Assembly (NCBI RefSeq): GCF_017743865.1 | Contig: NZ_JAGHRJ010000004.1 | Span: forward strand, 310,001 to 374,000 | DNA: 64,000 nucleotides | Direction of reading: 5' to 3' | Origin: Labrenzia sp. R4_2 | Lineage (GTDB): Bacteria > Pseudomonadota > Alphaproteobacteria > Rhizobiales > Stappiaceae | Shown: positions 1 to 8,923 of the stretch, piece by piece | How positions within the stretch are numbered: position 1 is the first letter of the stretch | Layout: each line of letters starts with the position of its first letter | Position numbers and translations under genes: made by a program | Notes under the pieces: generated by a model | Databases searched by the model: none | Told to the model about the DNA's origin: nothing | The model's input: only the letters and a program-made list of their open reading frames with translations

Positions 1-483
1 GCGAATTCCGGAGGTTCGTCTTCTGCCAAACCGGAGCAGACCTCCAAACGCACTGCCCATGGCTTACAGTCCGCCGCCACTCCGATCCAAGCGCAGAAAT
101 TGACGGCAAAAAGGATGCTGCCGATCGAACATGACGGTCAAAAAACTCAGATCGCCACAACGGAGATCGTGGCCATCCATGCAGATGCGCATTACACGAA
201 GCTGTTCGACGGATCACGGGAGTATTTCTGTCCCTTATCCATAAGCGAAGCCGAGCGTCAGCTGGACAGCAAAACTTTCAACCGGGTGCACCGGAGCCAC
301 ATCGTGAACCTTGCATGTGTCGCTTCCTTCAAGAGATCCGGTGATGGTGGCCTACTGGTCCTGCAGGGTGAAGGAGGGCAGTCTGTGCCAGTTAGCCGCT
401 CTCGCTGGAGCCGTGTCAAATCCCAGCTCACGACAATGTCGGCGACCAACGCTCCAGAGCCCGGCCCGGCTCCCGCTCACTAG
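1..483 (+). CDS. coxC: CoxC-like LytTR-domain regulator, C-terminal part (truncated by window edge)
   Basis: The frame is open from base 1 with no start, so this is the 3' end of a longer gene. The visible part is a Ser/Pro/Gln-rich linker (about 35 residues) followed by a LytTR DNA-binding domain with typical elements: ATTEIVAIHADAHYTKLF, then FNRVHRSHIVNLACV, and the terminal VPVSRSRW strand. In cox clusters, CoxC and CoxH carry an N-terminal membrane MHYT sensor plus this LytTR domain, and coxC lies just before coxM, as here. A RcoM-type PAS-LytTR CO sensor is the alternative; the deciding N-terminus is outside the window. It probably controls the promoter that follows. Confidence 0.75.
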   Translation, partial: ANSGGSSSAKPEQTSKRTAHGLQSAATPIQAQKLTAKRMLPIEHDGQKTQIATTEIVAIHADAHYTKLFDGSREYFCPLSISEAERQLDSKTFNRVHRSHIVNLACVASFKRSGDGGLLVLQGEGGQSVPVSRSRWSRVKSQLTTMSATNAPEPGPAPAH

Positions 484-906
484 CATCGTACTATCGGTTT
501 CCTTCGGCAAAACGCCCAGCACGCAGTGCAACATACGCGTGCAAAGGCCGCATTTCGTGAACCAGACCGCTTTTCTGGCCTTTCGCTGCACAGCCACAGG
601 TCAATTGGAAATTTGATACCCTTAAATTACTGACATTTCGAACATATTTATCTGCACACCAAAGTCAAAAATATCGATTTTTTCACAAAAAGCGTCAGCA
701 ATGATGACGTAATTCGTGAGGGAATAAACGTATTCCGTGCATACTAATAGGTGATTTGTGCAGGTTTCCTTGAGAGTGCGCTGCAGCAACTGCGACGGTT
801 ATTGTCAAATGAGGCGCGTGGGAGAGCGCCGTACTCAAACGAAAGGGCCTGTCCAGATCTCGGACCACAGCCCGACCGTTTAAGCTGCATGAGGGAGGAG
901 AAAGAC
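484..906 (+). promoter_or_regulatory. 423-bp non-coding region upstream of coxM
   Basis: No convincing gene lies here. The part at about 610-700 is AT-rich compared with its surroundings. Positions 707-760 hold three phased direct repeats, described separately. The coxM ribosome-binding site GGGAGGAG is at 892-899. An in-frame ATG at 889 lies before that Shine-Dalgarno and is not favoured as the start. No clear -35/-10 or -24/-12 pair can be assigned by eye. Confidence 0.6.
707..760 (+). promoter_or_regulatory. Three 12-bp direct repeats at 21-bp period, candidate LytTR operator of cox
   Basis: ACGTAATTCGTG at 707-718, ACGTATTCCGTG at 728-739 and AGGTGATTTGTG at 749-760. Start-to-start spacing is exactly 21 bp, two helical turns, both times. 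Seven of twelve columns are invariant (A1, G3, T4, T7, G10, T11, G12). A 16-bp inverted repeat GGAATAAACGTATTCC (721-736) overlaps the middle copy. LytTR proteins are known to bind direct repeats on one face of the helix, and the neighbouring gene encodes one, so this is the likely CoxC/RcoM-type site. No matching fourth copy is seen 21 bp to either side. Confidence 0.65.
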
Positions 907-1773
907 GTGATCCCAGGTGAATTCACATATCACCGGCCAGCGACTGTCAAAGAAGCAGTGGCGATCCTGGCCGAACACGGCGATGAAGCCCGGCCGCTAT
1001 CCGGAGGCCACAGCCTGATCCCAATGATGAAGCTGCGCATGGCCGCGCCAGAGCATCTGATCGACCTCGGCGGTGTCGAGGGCCTCAAGGGTACTTCAGA
1101 AGACGGCGGCACAATCGTCATTGGAGCGATGACCACCCAACATGAGATGATCCAGTCGGATCTCCTTGCCGCAAAACTTCCCATCATCCGCGAAACCTCC
1201 TTGCTGATTGCCGATCCTCAGATCCGGTATCTCGGTACACTCGGTGGCAACGTCGCTAACGGCGATCCGGGCAACGACATGCCCGCCCTGATGCAATGCC
1301 TTAACGCAAGGTATGTGCTGACCGGCCCGGACGGCGACCGCGAAGTCGCTGCGCGCGAGTTTTACGAGGCCGCCTATTTCACGGCACTGGCGCCGGAAGA
1401 AATTCTGACCGCTGTTCGGGTCCCGATACCGGCGACGGGCCATGGTTATGCTTATGAAAAACTGAAGCGCAAGGTGGGTGACTACGCCACCGCCGCCGCA
1501 GCGGTTCTCCTCACGATGAATGGCGGAACCGTCGCATCCTGTTCCATAGCCCTCACAAATGTGGCCGACACTCCGCTTTTTGCCGCTGAGGCAGGCGAGA
1601 TCCTGACCGGGTCTGCTTTGGACGCAGAGACCGTGAAGAAAGCTGTCGCAGCCGCAGAGGCCATAACCGAACCGGCATCCGATGGACGCGGTCCAGCCGA
1701 ATACCGCACGAAAATGGCGGGCGTGATGCTGGAACGCGCACTGGCCCGCGCAGCAGAGCGCGCAAGCAGCTGA
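907..1773 (+). CDS. coxM: CO dehydrogenase medium (FAD-binding) subunit
   Basis: Flavoprotein subunit of aerobic Mo-Cu CO dehydrogenase; passes electrons from the CoxS iron-sulfur clusters to the acceptor through FAD. The 288-residue protein starts FTYHRP-type, with the FAD motif [16 protein letters not shown] near residue 38 and [17 protein letters not shown] near residue 112, both typical of CoxM. The GTG at 907 is chosen because GGGAGGAG ends 7 bases upstream and the length then equals that of characterised CoxM; a longer frame opens at 751 but lacks homology-like sequence. First gene of coxMSL, 23 bp before coxS. Confidence 0.93.
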   Translation: MIPGEFTYHRPATVKEAVAILAEHGDEARPLSGGHSLIPMMKLRMAAPEHLIDLGGVEGLKGTSEDGGTIVIGAMTTQHEMIQSDLLAAKLPIIRETSLLIADPQIRYLGTLGGNVANGDPGNDMPALMQCLNARYVLTGPDGDREVAAREFYEAAYFTALAPEEILTAVRVPIPATGHGYAYEKLKRKVGDYATAAAAVLLTMNGGTVASCSIALTNVADTPLFAAEAGEILTGSALDAETVKKAVAAAEAITEPASDGRGPAEYRTKMAGVMLERALARAAERASS

Positions 1774-1796
1774 CCGGGGACGAGGGAGAGACAAGA

Positions 1797-2306
1797 ATGA
1801 GCGATATCGAACAAATCCCGGTCACCATGACCGTCAACGGCAAGAAGGTGCAGCGCTTTGTGGAGCCGCGCACGCTTCTAATCCACTTCCTGCGGGAAGA
1901 TCTCGACATCACCGGCCCGCATATTGGTTGCGAAACATCCCACTGTGGGGCCTGCACCATCGAAATGAACGGCATGTCGGTCAAGGCCTGCACGATGTTC
2001 GCAGCGCAAGCCAACGGCGCAGACCTCACGACCGTCGAAGGCATGGCCAACCCGGACGGCACATTATCTGCCCTGCAGGAAGGTTTCCGGCAGATGCACG
2101 GTCTCCAGTGTGGCTACTGCACACCGGGCATGATTATGCGGGCGCATGTTCTCTTGAAGGAAAACCCGAACCCAACGGAAGACGAAATCCGCATGGGGAT
2201 CGCCGGCAACCTGTGCCGGTGCACCGGATACCAGAACATCGTCAAGGCGATCCAGTATGCTGCCGCCAAACTCAACGGTACTGATTTCCAGGAGGCTGCA
2301 GAATGA
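1797..2306 (+). CDS. coxS: CO dehydrogenase small ([2Fe-2S]) subunit
   Basis: 169-residue iron-sulfur subunit of CO dehydrogenase. Eight cysteines are placed as in the family: a plant-ferredoxin-like cluster with C45, C50, C53 and C65 ([10 protein letters not shown]), and a second cluster with C105, C108, C140 and C142 (CGYCTPG and [10 protein letters not shown]). It relays electrons from the Mo-Cu site in CoxL to FAD in CoxM. Its stop overlaps the coxL start by 4 bases, indicating translational coupling. Confidence 0.95.
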   Translation: MSDIEQIPVTMTVNGKKVQRFVEPRTLLIHFLREDLDITGPHIGCETSHCGACTIEMNGMSVKACTMFAAQANGADLTTVEGMANPDGTLSALQEGFRQMHGLQCGYCTPGMIMRAHVLLKENPNPTEDEIRMGIAGNLCRCTGYQNIVKAIQYAAAKLNGTDFQEAAE

Positions 2307-4723
2307 ACGACATGACCCCGACACGAGAACAGCGGGAAGCAGCCCTCGAAGGCATGGGTTGCAAGCGCAAGCGCGTAGAAGACATCCGCTTCACGCAAGG
2401 CCAGGGCCAGTATGTGGACGATCTCAAACTGCGGGGCATGGTGTTCGGTGATTTCGTGCGCTCGCCCTACCCACACGCAAAGATCACCAAGATCGATGCT
2501 TCAGAAGCGCTCAAAATCCCAGGCGTGATTGCCGTTTTGACGGCGGAAGACCTGAAGGGTGTAAACCTTGCCTGGATGCCGACACTAGCTGGTGACGTCC
2601 AGATGGTTCTGGCCGATGGCAAGGTGCTCTACCAAAACCAGGAAGTCGCCTTCGTCGTCGCGGAGAACCGCTACATTGCGGATGACGCCATCCAGCTTGT
2701 TGAAGTCGAATACGAAGAGCTGCCGGTACTGGTCGATCCGTTCAAGGCCATGGACCCGGACGCACCCGTCCTGCGGCCCGATCTTGAAGGCAAGACAGAA
2801 GGCGCACACGGAACGCGCGATCACCACAACCACATCTTCAAATGGCAAGTGGGCGACAAGGACGAAACCGCCAAAGCATTTTCCGACGCCGACGTCACCA
2901 TCAAGGAGATGATCTCCTATCACCGCACACACCCGTCACCGCTGGAGACCTGCCAGTGTGTTGCGTCCATGGACAAGGTGAAGGGAGAGCTGACGGTTTG
3001 GGGCACCTTCCAGGCGCCGCACGTCATCCGCACGGTTGCCTCGCTGCTGTCCACCATTCCGGAGCACAAGATCCACGTGATCGCGCCGGATATCGGCGGT
3101 GGCTTCGGCAACAAGGTTGGTGCTTACCCGGGCTACATCTGCTCAATCGTTGCGTCGATCGTCACCGGGGTTCCGGTGAAGTGGGTCGAGGACCGGATGG
3201 AGAATCTCTCCACCACATCCTTTGCCCGCGACTATCACATGACCACGGAAATTGCCGCAAAGAATGATGGCACCGTGACCGGGTTGAAAGTGCATGTACT
3301 CGCCGACCATGGCGGTTTTGATGCTTGCGCCGACCCGTCCAAATGGCCCGCCGGGTTCTTCAACATCGTCACCGGCTCCTATGATTTCCCGACCGCCCAT
3401 CTTGAGGTCGACGGAGTCTACACCAACAAGGCACCGGGCGGAGTTGCCTACCGCTGTTCCTTCCGGGTGACGGAAGCGGCCTACTGCATTGAACGGGCCA
3501 TGGACATCCTGGCACAGAAGCTGGAGATGGACCCTGCCGATCTTCGCATGAAGAACTTCGTCAAGCAGGAACAGTTCCCATATCAGTCGGCACTCGGCTG
3601 GGAGTATGACAGCGGCGACTATCACACGGCCATGCAAAAGGCGATGGACACCATCGGCTACCGCCAGCTGCGCGAAGAACAAAAAGCCAAACAAGAGGCC
3701 TTTAAACGCGGAGAAACCCGCGAGATCATGGGAATCGGCATTTCGTTCTTCACTGAAATTGTCGGCGCCGGCCCGTCGAAGAACTGTGACATCCTCGGTG
3801 TTGCCATGTTCGATAGTGCGGAAATCCGTGTCCATCCGACAGGCTCGGTGATCTCGCGCATGGGCACCAAGTCCCAAGGCCAGGGCCATGAGACCACCTG
3901 GGCCCAGATCATCGCGACCGAGATCGGCATCCCGGCCGATGACATCATGGTCGAGGAAGGCAACACGGATACGGCACCTTATGGTCTGGGGACCTACGGC
4001 TCGCGGTCGACGCCGGTCGCAGGTGCTGCCATCGCCCTTGCGGCACGGAAGATCCGCAACAAGGCCCAGATGATCGCGGCGCATATGCTGGAAGTCTCCG
4101 AATATGACCTGGAGTGGGACATCGACGGGTTCCAGGTGAAAGGCAATCCGCAGGCCCGCAAGTCTATGAAGGAAATCGCTTGGGCAGCCTACAACGCCCC
4201 ACCGCCCAACATGGAGCCGGGTCTGGAAGCGGTCAGCTATTATGACCCGCCCAACATGACCTATCCGTTCGGCGCATACTTCTGTGTCATGGACATCGAT
4301 GTCGACACGGGCGTTGCCAAAACACGGCGGTTCTACGCGCTGGACGATTGTGGCACCCGCATCAACCCGATGATCATCGAAGGACAGGTGCATGGCGGTT
4401 TGACCGAGGCATTCGCCATCGCGATGGGGCAGGAAATCCGCTACGACGAGACCGGCAATGTCATGGGCGCCTCGTTCATGGACTTCTTCCTGCCGACCGC
4501 CGTGGAAACGCCGCATTGGGAAACCGATCACACGGTCACCCCGAGCCCGCATCACCCGATCGGCGCCAAGGGGGTCGGTGAAAGCCCAAATGTCGGCGGC
4601 GTTCCTGCCTTCTCCAATGCGGTCAACGATGCGTTCCAGTTCCTGGGCTCAACGCATATCCAGATGCCGCATGATGCGTGGCGTGTCTGGCAGGCGGCCA
4701 AGGATCTTGGCGCGCACAGCTAA
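2303..4723 (+). CDS. coxL: CO dehydrogenase large subunit, form I
   Basis: Catalytic Mo-Cu-molybdopterin cytosine dinucleotide subunit that oxidises CO to CO2. The 806-residue protein carries the AYRCSFR active-site loop diagnostic of form I (genuine CO-oxidising) CoxL; the copper-binding Cys is residue 385. The MCD-binding region includes [13 protein letters not shown] and [15 protein letters not shown], and the C-terminal [21 protein letters not shown] holds the active-site Glu. Form II enzymes have AYRGAGR instead, so a general xanthine-oxidase-family assignment is ruled out. A strong hairpin follows 17 bp after the stop. Confidence 0.97.
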   Translation: MNDMTPTREQREAALEGMGCKRKRVEDIRFTQGQGQYVDDLKLRGMVFGDFVRSPYPHAKITKIDASEALKIPGVIAVLTAEDLKGVNLAWMPTLAGDVQMVLADGKVLYQNQEVAFVVAENRYIADDAIQLVEVEYEELPVLVDPFKAMDPDAPVLRPDLEGKTEGAHGTRDHHNHIFKWQVGDKDETAKAFSDADVTIKEMISYHRTHPSPLETCQCVASMDKVKGELTVWGTFQAPHVIRTVASLLSTIPEHKIHVIAPDIGGGFGNKVGAYPGYICSIVASIVTGVPVKWVEDRMENLSTTSFARDYHMTTEIAAKNDGTVTGLKVHVLADHGGFDACADPSKWPAGFFNIVTGSYDFPTAHLEVDGVYTNKAPGGVAYRCSFRVTEAAYCIERAMDILAQKLEMDPADLRMKNFVKQEQFPYQSALGWEYDSGDYHTAMQKAMDTIGYRQLREEQKAKQEAFKRGETREIMGIGISFFTEIVGAGPSKNCDILGVAMFDSAEIRVHPTGSVISRMGTKSQGQGHETTWAQIIATEIGIPADDIMVEEGNTDTAPYGLGTYGSRSTPVAGAAIALAARKIRNKAQMIAAHMLEVSEYDLEWDIDGFQVKGNPQARKSMKEIAWAAYNAPPPNMEPGLEAVSYYDPPNMTYPFGAYFCVMDIDVDTGVAKTRRFYALDDCGTRINPMIIEGQVHGGLTEAFAIAMGQEIRYDETGNVMGASFMDFFLPTAVETPHWETDHTVTPSPHHPIGAKGVGESPNVGGVPAFSNAVNDAFQFLGSTHIQMPHDAWRVWQAAKDLGAHS

Positions 4724-4740
4724 GTACGAGCGAATAAGAT

Positions 4741-4764
4741 CTCCCTCTCGGGACCGAGAGGGAG
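4741..4764 (+). other. Perfect hairpin 3' of coxL
   Basis: CTCCCTCTCG and CGAGAGGGAG pair over 10 bp around a GGAC loop (the repeat is 11 bp if the loop is counted as two bases). No T-run follows, so it is more likely an mRNA processing or stabilising element, or a leaky attenuator that lowers coxDEFG relative to coxMSL, than a full terminator. Confidence 0.6.
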
Positions 4765-4783
4765 ACAATTCAAGGACGATTTC

Positions 4784-4936
4784 ATGACACTCACTGATGC
4801 GCTGCAGGCCGATGATCTGCTTCTTCCAATCAATGCACCTTCCCGGCGTGTGTTCGAAATCGCCGTCGCGAATGGTTTTGTGGTCTGGCCGAAACCGGCC
4901 AACGAAAAATCTGAAAAGGCGCTGGCGTCCAGCTGA
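4784..4936 (+). CDS. Small protein of unknown function between coxL and coxD (50 aa)
   Basis: An ATG at 4784 follows AAGGAC (4772-4777) by 6 bases and opens a 50-codon frame ending TGA at 4934-4936. The product begins MTLTDALQADDLLLPINAPS and has a central RRVFEIAVANGFVVWPKP segment; it has no signal peptide, no membrane helix and no cysteine. It lies in the same orientation as the cox genes, 20 bp before coxD, and after the coxL hairpin. I do not recognise a family. The position suggests an accessory role in CO dehydrogenase maturation, but that is inference. Confidence 0.6.
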   Translation: MTLTDALQADDLLLPINAPSRRVFEIAVANGFVVWPKPANEKSEKALASS

Positions 4937-4956
4937 CTGGCCCGGCCGAACAGACC

Positions 4957-5841
4957 ATGACGACCCAGACAAAAGACACACTGGCCGAAGCGCTCGCTGC
5001 CACCGGATACGTTGCAGATGATGGCCTTGCCATGGCCCTTCTCCTCACCGAGATGTTGAACAGGCCTTTGCTTCTGGAAGGGGAAGCCGGGGTCGGTAAA
5101 ACGGAAGTCGCCAAGGCGCTCGCAAAGCTGGACAACACGGATCTGATCCGTTTGCAATGCTACGAGGGTCTTGACCGTTCCGACGCGATTTACGAATGGA
5201 ACTATCAGCGCCAACTGCTTGCCATCAAGGCACGGGAAGGTGCCGGCGACGATGCTGAAACCGTCGAAGAGGCGGTGTTTTCCGAAAAGTATCTTTTGGA
5301 GCGCCCCCTCCTGGCTGCGATCCGCCAAGACAACGCGCCGGTCCTTCTGATCGATGAAGTTGACCGGGCCGATGAAGAATTCGAGGCGTTCCTGTTAGAA
5401 CTCCTGTCCGACTTTCAGGTCTCCATTCCCGAACTTGGCACCATCGAAGCCACAAGCATTCCCCGGGTCATCCTGACTTCGAACGGAACACGGGAACTGT
5501 CGGATGCACTGCGCCGCCGGTGCCTTTATCACTATGTCGATTACCCGGACCCCCACCGCGAAGCGCGCATTCTTTTGAGCCGGGTGGAGCGACTGGACAC
5601 CGCCCTTGCCCTGCAAATCGCCGAGCTGATGGGCAAATTGCGCAAGGAAGACCTGACGAAGGTGCCGGGTGTTGCAGAAACCATCGACTGGGCGGCTGCC
5701 CTTGTCGGCCTTGGTACAAAAAATCTGCATGAGCAACGTGAGACAGTTTTCGATACTCTGGTCTGCGTTCTGAAGACACGCGAAGACCAGGCCCGCATTA
5801 CTCCGGAAGTCACCGACCGGCTTCTTGGAAAGGTGGCCTGA
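4957..5841 (+). CDS. coxD: CoxD, MoxR-type AAA+ ATPase for CO dehydrogenase maturation
   Basis: 294-residue AAA+ protein with Walker A GEAGVGKT (42-49), Walker B LLIDEVDRADEE (from 130) and the sensor region PRVILTSNGTRELSDALRRRC. CoxD is a cytoplasmic/membrane-associated ATPase needed to insert sulfur and copper into the Mo site of CoxL. MoxR ATPases act with VWA-domain partners, and the next gene, 3 bp away, encodes exactly that (coxE). Confidence 0.93.
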   Translation: MTTQTKDTLAEALAATGYVADDGLAMALLLTEMLNRPLLLEGEAGVGKTEVAKALAKLDNTDLIRLQCYEGLDRSDAIYEWNYQRQLLAIKAREGAGDDAETVEEAVFSEKYLLERPLLAAIRQDNAPVLLIDEVDRADEEFEAFLLELLSDFQVSIPELGTIEATSIPRVILTSNGTRELSDALRRRCLYHYVDYPDPHREARILLSRVERLDTALALQIAELMGKLRKEDLTKVPGVAETIDWAAALVGLGTKNLHEQRETVFDTLVCVLKTREDQARITPEVTDRLLGKVA

Positions 5842-5844
5842 GAC

Positions 5845-7044
5845 ATGACTCCCGTCCGTCTTGACAGCCATGACGATCTCGGCGCTGCTGTCCGGGTGCG
5901 CCTTGCCGGGTTCGTGCGTTCCTTGCGCGACAGCGGGTACAAGGTGGGTCTTGGCGAGACGGAAGATTCAATCCGGCTGCTTCGCTCCGATGTCATCAAA
6001 CGTCCCCAGAGGCTGAAGGAAGCGTTCCGGGCCCTTTTCTGCGGCCGCTTGTCCGACTGGACCAAATTCGATGACGTGTTCGATGCCTATTGGCTCGGAC
6101 GCGGTGTGAAATCCGGTATCAAGGTCTCCGGCAGCAGTTCCAGGAAGACCATGAAAACCATCCGCGAGATGGTTGATGCCCAAGGCCCGCGTCAGGACAC
6201 CATCGCAGGCGATGTCGACCGGGTTCCGGGCGAAGAGGACGAACCCAGCGACGAGGCACCGTCGGGACGCCGGGAGGGTGCCAGCATTGCCGACAACCTC
6301 GGCAAGACCGACTTCCGCAATATCCATGACCCGGAACAAATGGCCAAGGCACATGAACTGGCGGCAAAACTTGCCAGAGCCATGCGGATCCGCCTCACGC
6401 GCCGGGACAAGCAAAAGCGCAAGGGTCCCCGGCTCGACTTGCGCAAGACGATCCGTCACTCAGTAGCGCATGGCGGCACGCCTATCGAGTTGATCCGCAA
6501 GGGCCCGCGCGCGCGCCAGCTCCGTCTGGTGATCCTTCTCGATGCTTCCGGGTCGATGAGCAATTACACCGGTGTCTTCACACGGTTCGTGCACGGGCTC
6601 CTCGACAATTTCCGGGAAGCCGAGGCCTTCCTGTTCCACATCCGGCTTGTCCATGTCTCATCCGCTCTTTCAGAACGCGACGCAACGCGAGCGATCGACC
6701 GGATGGGCCTGATGGCCCAGGGCATCGGCGGCGGGACGAAGATCGGCGAGGCGTTGTCGGACTTCAACAGGTCCCACGCTGCCCGCGTCATCCACTCACG
6801 TACCTGTGTGATGATCCTTTCCGACGGCTATGACACGGGCACACCGGACCAGCTCGGCGAAGAGATGGCCCGGCTTCGCAAACGTTGCAAGCGGATCGTC
6901 TGGCTCAACCCCATGATCGGGTGGGATGGTTACGAGCCGGCAACCGGCGGGATGCAGGCCGCCCTGCCCCATGTCGATCTGTTTGCGCCAGCCCATAATC
7001 TCGACAGCCTGGCCGCCCTTGAACCTTATCTTGAACGCCTGTGA
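5845..7044 (+). CDS. coxE: CoxE, VWA-domain maturation factor
   Basis: 399-residue protein with a C-terminal von Willebrand A domain; the metal-ion-dependent adhesion site DASGSMS is at 233-239, followed by GGTKIGEAL and the LSDGYDTG strand. The middle (about 100-160) is charged and low-complexity. CoxE is the known partner of the CoxD ATPase in building the [CuSMoO2] centre. It starts 3 bp after coxD, and its stop lies within the leader of coxF. Confidence 0.92.
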   Translation: MTPVRLDSHDDLGAAVRVRLAGFVRSLRDSGYKVGLGETEDSIRLLRSDVIKRPQRLKEAFRALFCGRLSDWTKFDDVFDAYWLGRGVKSGIKVSGSSSRKTMKTIREMVDAQGPRQDTIAGDVDRVPGEEDEPSDEAPSGRREGASIADNLGKTDFRNIHDPEQMAKAHELAAKLARAMRIRLTRRDKQKRKGPRLDLRKTIRHSVAHGGTPIELIRKGPRARQLRLVILLDASGSMSNYTGVFTRFVHGLLDNFREAEAFLFHIRLVHVSSALSERDATRAIDRMGLMAQGIGGGTKIGEALSDFNRSHAARVIHSRTCVMILSDGYDTGTPDQLGEEMARLRKRCKRIVWLNPMIGWDGYEPATGGMQAALPHVDLFAPAHNLDSLAALEPYLERL

Positions 7045-7063
7045 TGCGATGGGAGAGACACCG

Positions 7064-7936
7064 ATGAAACACTCTGCCCCTGAAACACTGAGCGCTGCAC
7101 ACCAAGCCTCGGCGAGCGATGTTTCCGCTTTGGCGGAGCAACTGCGGCAAGATGCAGAACCCTATGCACTGGCGACAGTCGTCCGAACCATTTCGGTGAC
7201 TGCCGCGAAAGCCGGCGCAAAGGCCGTGATTGCTGCAGACGGTAGCATTGCAGGCGGCTGGATCGGCGGCGGCTGCGCCCGGTCTGCCGTCATCAAGGCT
7301 GCGAAGGCTGCCATTGAAGACGGCGAGCCAAAACTGATTTCCCTCCAGCCGGAAGACCTGCTGGCTGAAATCGGCGTTGAAGCTGGAGACAACCGGCAAG
7401 GGGTCCAGTTTGCCAAGAACATGTGCCCAAGCCAGGGCACGATGGACATCTTTGTCGAACCGGTTCTGCCGCGGCCGAAACTTGTTATCATCGGAGCAAG
7501 CCCTGTGGCCGTCGCCCTCGCACAGCAGGGGCCGAACATCGGCTTTGAGTGTATTGCTCATGCCCCGCTCGAAGACCTGAGTGCATTCCCGGAGTTTTGC
7601 GATCTCAAAGACGGTTTTATCGTCCCAGAAAATAATAACGCAGAGCGCTATCTTGTAGTCTCCACCCAAGGGCGCGGTGATTTGGCGGCGCTTGAGTCCG
7701 CCCTTGCTGCGAACTCGAAACACATCGCCTTTGTCGGCAGCCACAGGAAAATCGCCCATCTGAAGTCCAAGCTGCGCGAAAAGGGGGTCCGCGAGGAGAG
7801 CCTTGACCGGATAGACGGTCCTGCCGGGCTCGACCTTGGTGCGATCACGCCGGAAGAAATCGCCCTTTCGATCCTTGCCGAACTCTTGATGGTCCGCCGT
7901 AAGGGCCAACGCGGAACCGATGTTCATCACATTTGA
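7064..7936 (+). CDS. coxF: CoxF, XdhC/CoxI-family molybdenum hydroxylase maturation protein
   Basis: 290-residue XdhC-family protein with an N-terminal XdhC_CoxI domain (YALATVVRTISVTAAKAG, GWIGGGCARSAV) and a C-terminal Rossmann-like domain (RPKLVIIGASPVAVAL, HIAFVGSHRK). Members handle and sulfurate the MCD cofactor before insertion into the large subunit. ATG 7064 is preferred over an in-frame ATG at 7049 because GGGAGAG (7051-7057) is correctly spaced. It is the only XdhC-type gene in the cluster as far as visible, so it may cover the roles of both CoxF and CoxI. Confidence 0.85.
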   Translation: MKHSAPETLSAAHQASASDVSALAEQLRQDAEPYALATVVRTISVTAAKAGAKAVIAADGSIAGGWIGGGCARSAVIKAAKAAIEDGEPKLISLQPEDLLAEIGVEAGDNRQGVQFAKNMCPSQGTMDIFVEPVLPRPKLVIIGASPVAVALAQQGPNIGFECIAHAPLEDLSAFPEFCDLKDGFIVPENNNAERYLVVSTQGRGDLAALESALAANSKHIAFVGSHRKIAHLKSKLREKGVREESLDRIDGPAGLDLGAITPEEIALSILAELLMVRRKGQRGTDVHHI

Positions 7937-7959
7937 AGTACCAGACGGAGTATAATTCC

Positions 7960-8535
7960 ATGCAAATGACCGACAGCCAACGGATCGAGGCGCCCCGCGA
8001 AACGGTTTGGGCGGCGCTGAACGACCCGGAAGTTCTCAAGGCATCGATCCCCGGCTGCGAGGAGTTGATCAAGCACTCCGACACCGAGCTGGAAGCCAAA
8101 GTGAAGCTGAAGGTCGGCCCTGTGAAGGCAACGTTCGGCGGCAAGGTGGAACTGCTCGATCTCGATCCGCCGAACGGATATCGCATTGAGGGCGAAGGGT
8201 CCGGCGGTGTGGCCGGGTTTGCACGCGGCGGCGCGAAGGTCCAGCTGGAAGCAGATGGGCCGGACGCCACCATTTTGCACTACGAGGTCGAAGCCAAAGT
8301 CGGCGGCAAGCTCGCGCAGCTCGGCGCTCGCCTGATCGACTCCACGGCCAAGCGCCTGGCTGGTGAATTTTTCACTGCATTTGCAGAACAAGTCGCCCCG
8401 AGCACACCCGAAGAGGCAGAAGAAAGTGTAGATGCTGCCGGTGACGCAGACGCTTCAAAGGAAAAGAAAGGCTGGCTCGGCGGGCTGTTTGGCGGAAAGA
8501 AAACCGAAGAAACACCCCAGGAAGCGGCCGAGTAA
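7960..8535 (+). CDS. coxG: CoxG, SRPBCC-fold CO dehydrogenase accessory protein
   Basis: Protein of 191 residues with a START/SRPBCC domain (RIEAPRETVWAALNDPEVL, IPGCEEL) and an acidic linker leading to a short amphipathic tail, GWLGGLFGGKK, suited to membrane attachment. CoxG is linked to recruiting CO dehydrogenase to the membrane and, in mycobacteria, to supplying quinone. The ATG at 7960, 9 bases after ACGGAG, is chosen; ATG 7966 is nearly as good, and the frame itself opens at 7933, overlapping coxF. Confidence 0.88.
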   Translation: MQMTDSQRIEAPRETVWAALNDPEVLKASIPGCEELIKHSDTELEAKVKLKVGPVKATFGGKVELLDLDPPNGYRIEGEGSGGVAGFARGGAKVQLEADGPDATILHYEVEAKVGGKLAQLGARLIDSTAKRLAGEFFTAFAEQVAPSTPEEAEESVDAAGDADASKEKKGWLGGLFGGKKTEETPQEAAE

Positions 8536-8592
8536 CAGGTATGGCAGATGCTAACCAAATGTGATTTTTTGAACCAGGAAAGGAGTGAGCTG

Positions 8593-8778
8593 ATGACCGC
8601 ACAGACCTTGAGCTGGAAGGCCGCCGTGGATGAAGTCCGGCAAGATCCCTCATTGATGCTGGCACTTGGTACCGGCGCAACGCTGACCGCGTTTCTGGCA
8701 ACCGTTCACGCCTGCTGCATCGGTCTTGCAACACCGCCAATGGCCGCGGTTCTGCAGATCTGTTCTGCGGCGGGGTGA
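8593..8778 (+). CDS. Small membrane protein at the end of the cox cluster (61 aa)
   Basis: ATG 8593 follows AGGAG (8581-8585) by 7 bases. The 61-residue product begins MTAQTLSWKAAVDEVRQDPS and continues as one long hydrophobic stretch (LMLALGTGATLTAFLATVHACC to the C-terminus is apolar), enough for one or two membrane helices; three cysteines lie in it. It is co-directional with coxG, 57 bp downstream, and the last gene before a double-hairpin repeat. No family is recognised; a membrane partner of CoxG or CO dehydrogenase is a guess from position. Confidence 0.6.
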   Translation: MTAQTLSWKAAVDEVRQDPSLMLALGTGATLTAFLATVHACCIGLATPPMAAVLQICSAAG

Positions 8779-8827
8779 CAGGCGTTCAAAGACCTTTGCC
8801 GGCTCAATCAGCCAGAACTCATGATAG

Positions 8828-8893
8828 GCAGTCCCGGTCCTGAGCCGGGACCAATTGATGCAACGCAGAGACCCCGGCTCAAGGCCGGGGCAG
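8828..8893. repeat. Double-hairpin palindromic repeat, copy 1
   Basis: Two hairpins in tandem: GTCCCGG (8831-8837) with CCGGGAC (8845-8851), and CCCCGGC (8872-8878) with GCCGGGG (8884-8890). The same unit occurs in inverted orientation at 14508-14562, with the same loops (CTCAAG-type) and order. Both copies sit between convergent genes. This is a REP-like element that may also act as a bidirectional terminator for the cox operon and the aldehyde dehydrogenase operon. Confidence 0.75.
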
Positions 8894-8923
8894 CGCATAC
8901 GGCTGATTTCTGTATACTTGGCC

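Noticed and set aside
3143..4555. 470-codon open frame on the minus strand
   Set aside because: It lies wholly opposite coxL, in the antisense frame that high-GC codon bias keeps open. It has no ribosome-binding site and no recognisable domain.
2303..4723. Form II CoxL or generic xanthine-dehydrogenase-like large subunit
   Set aside because: The active-site loop reads AYRCSFR, specific to form I, with the complete coxDEFG maturation set next to it.
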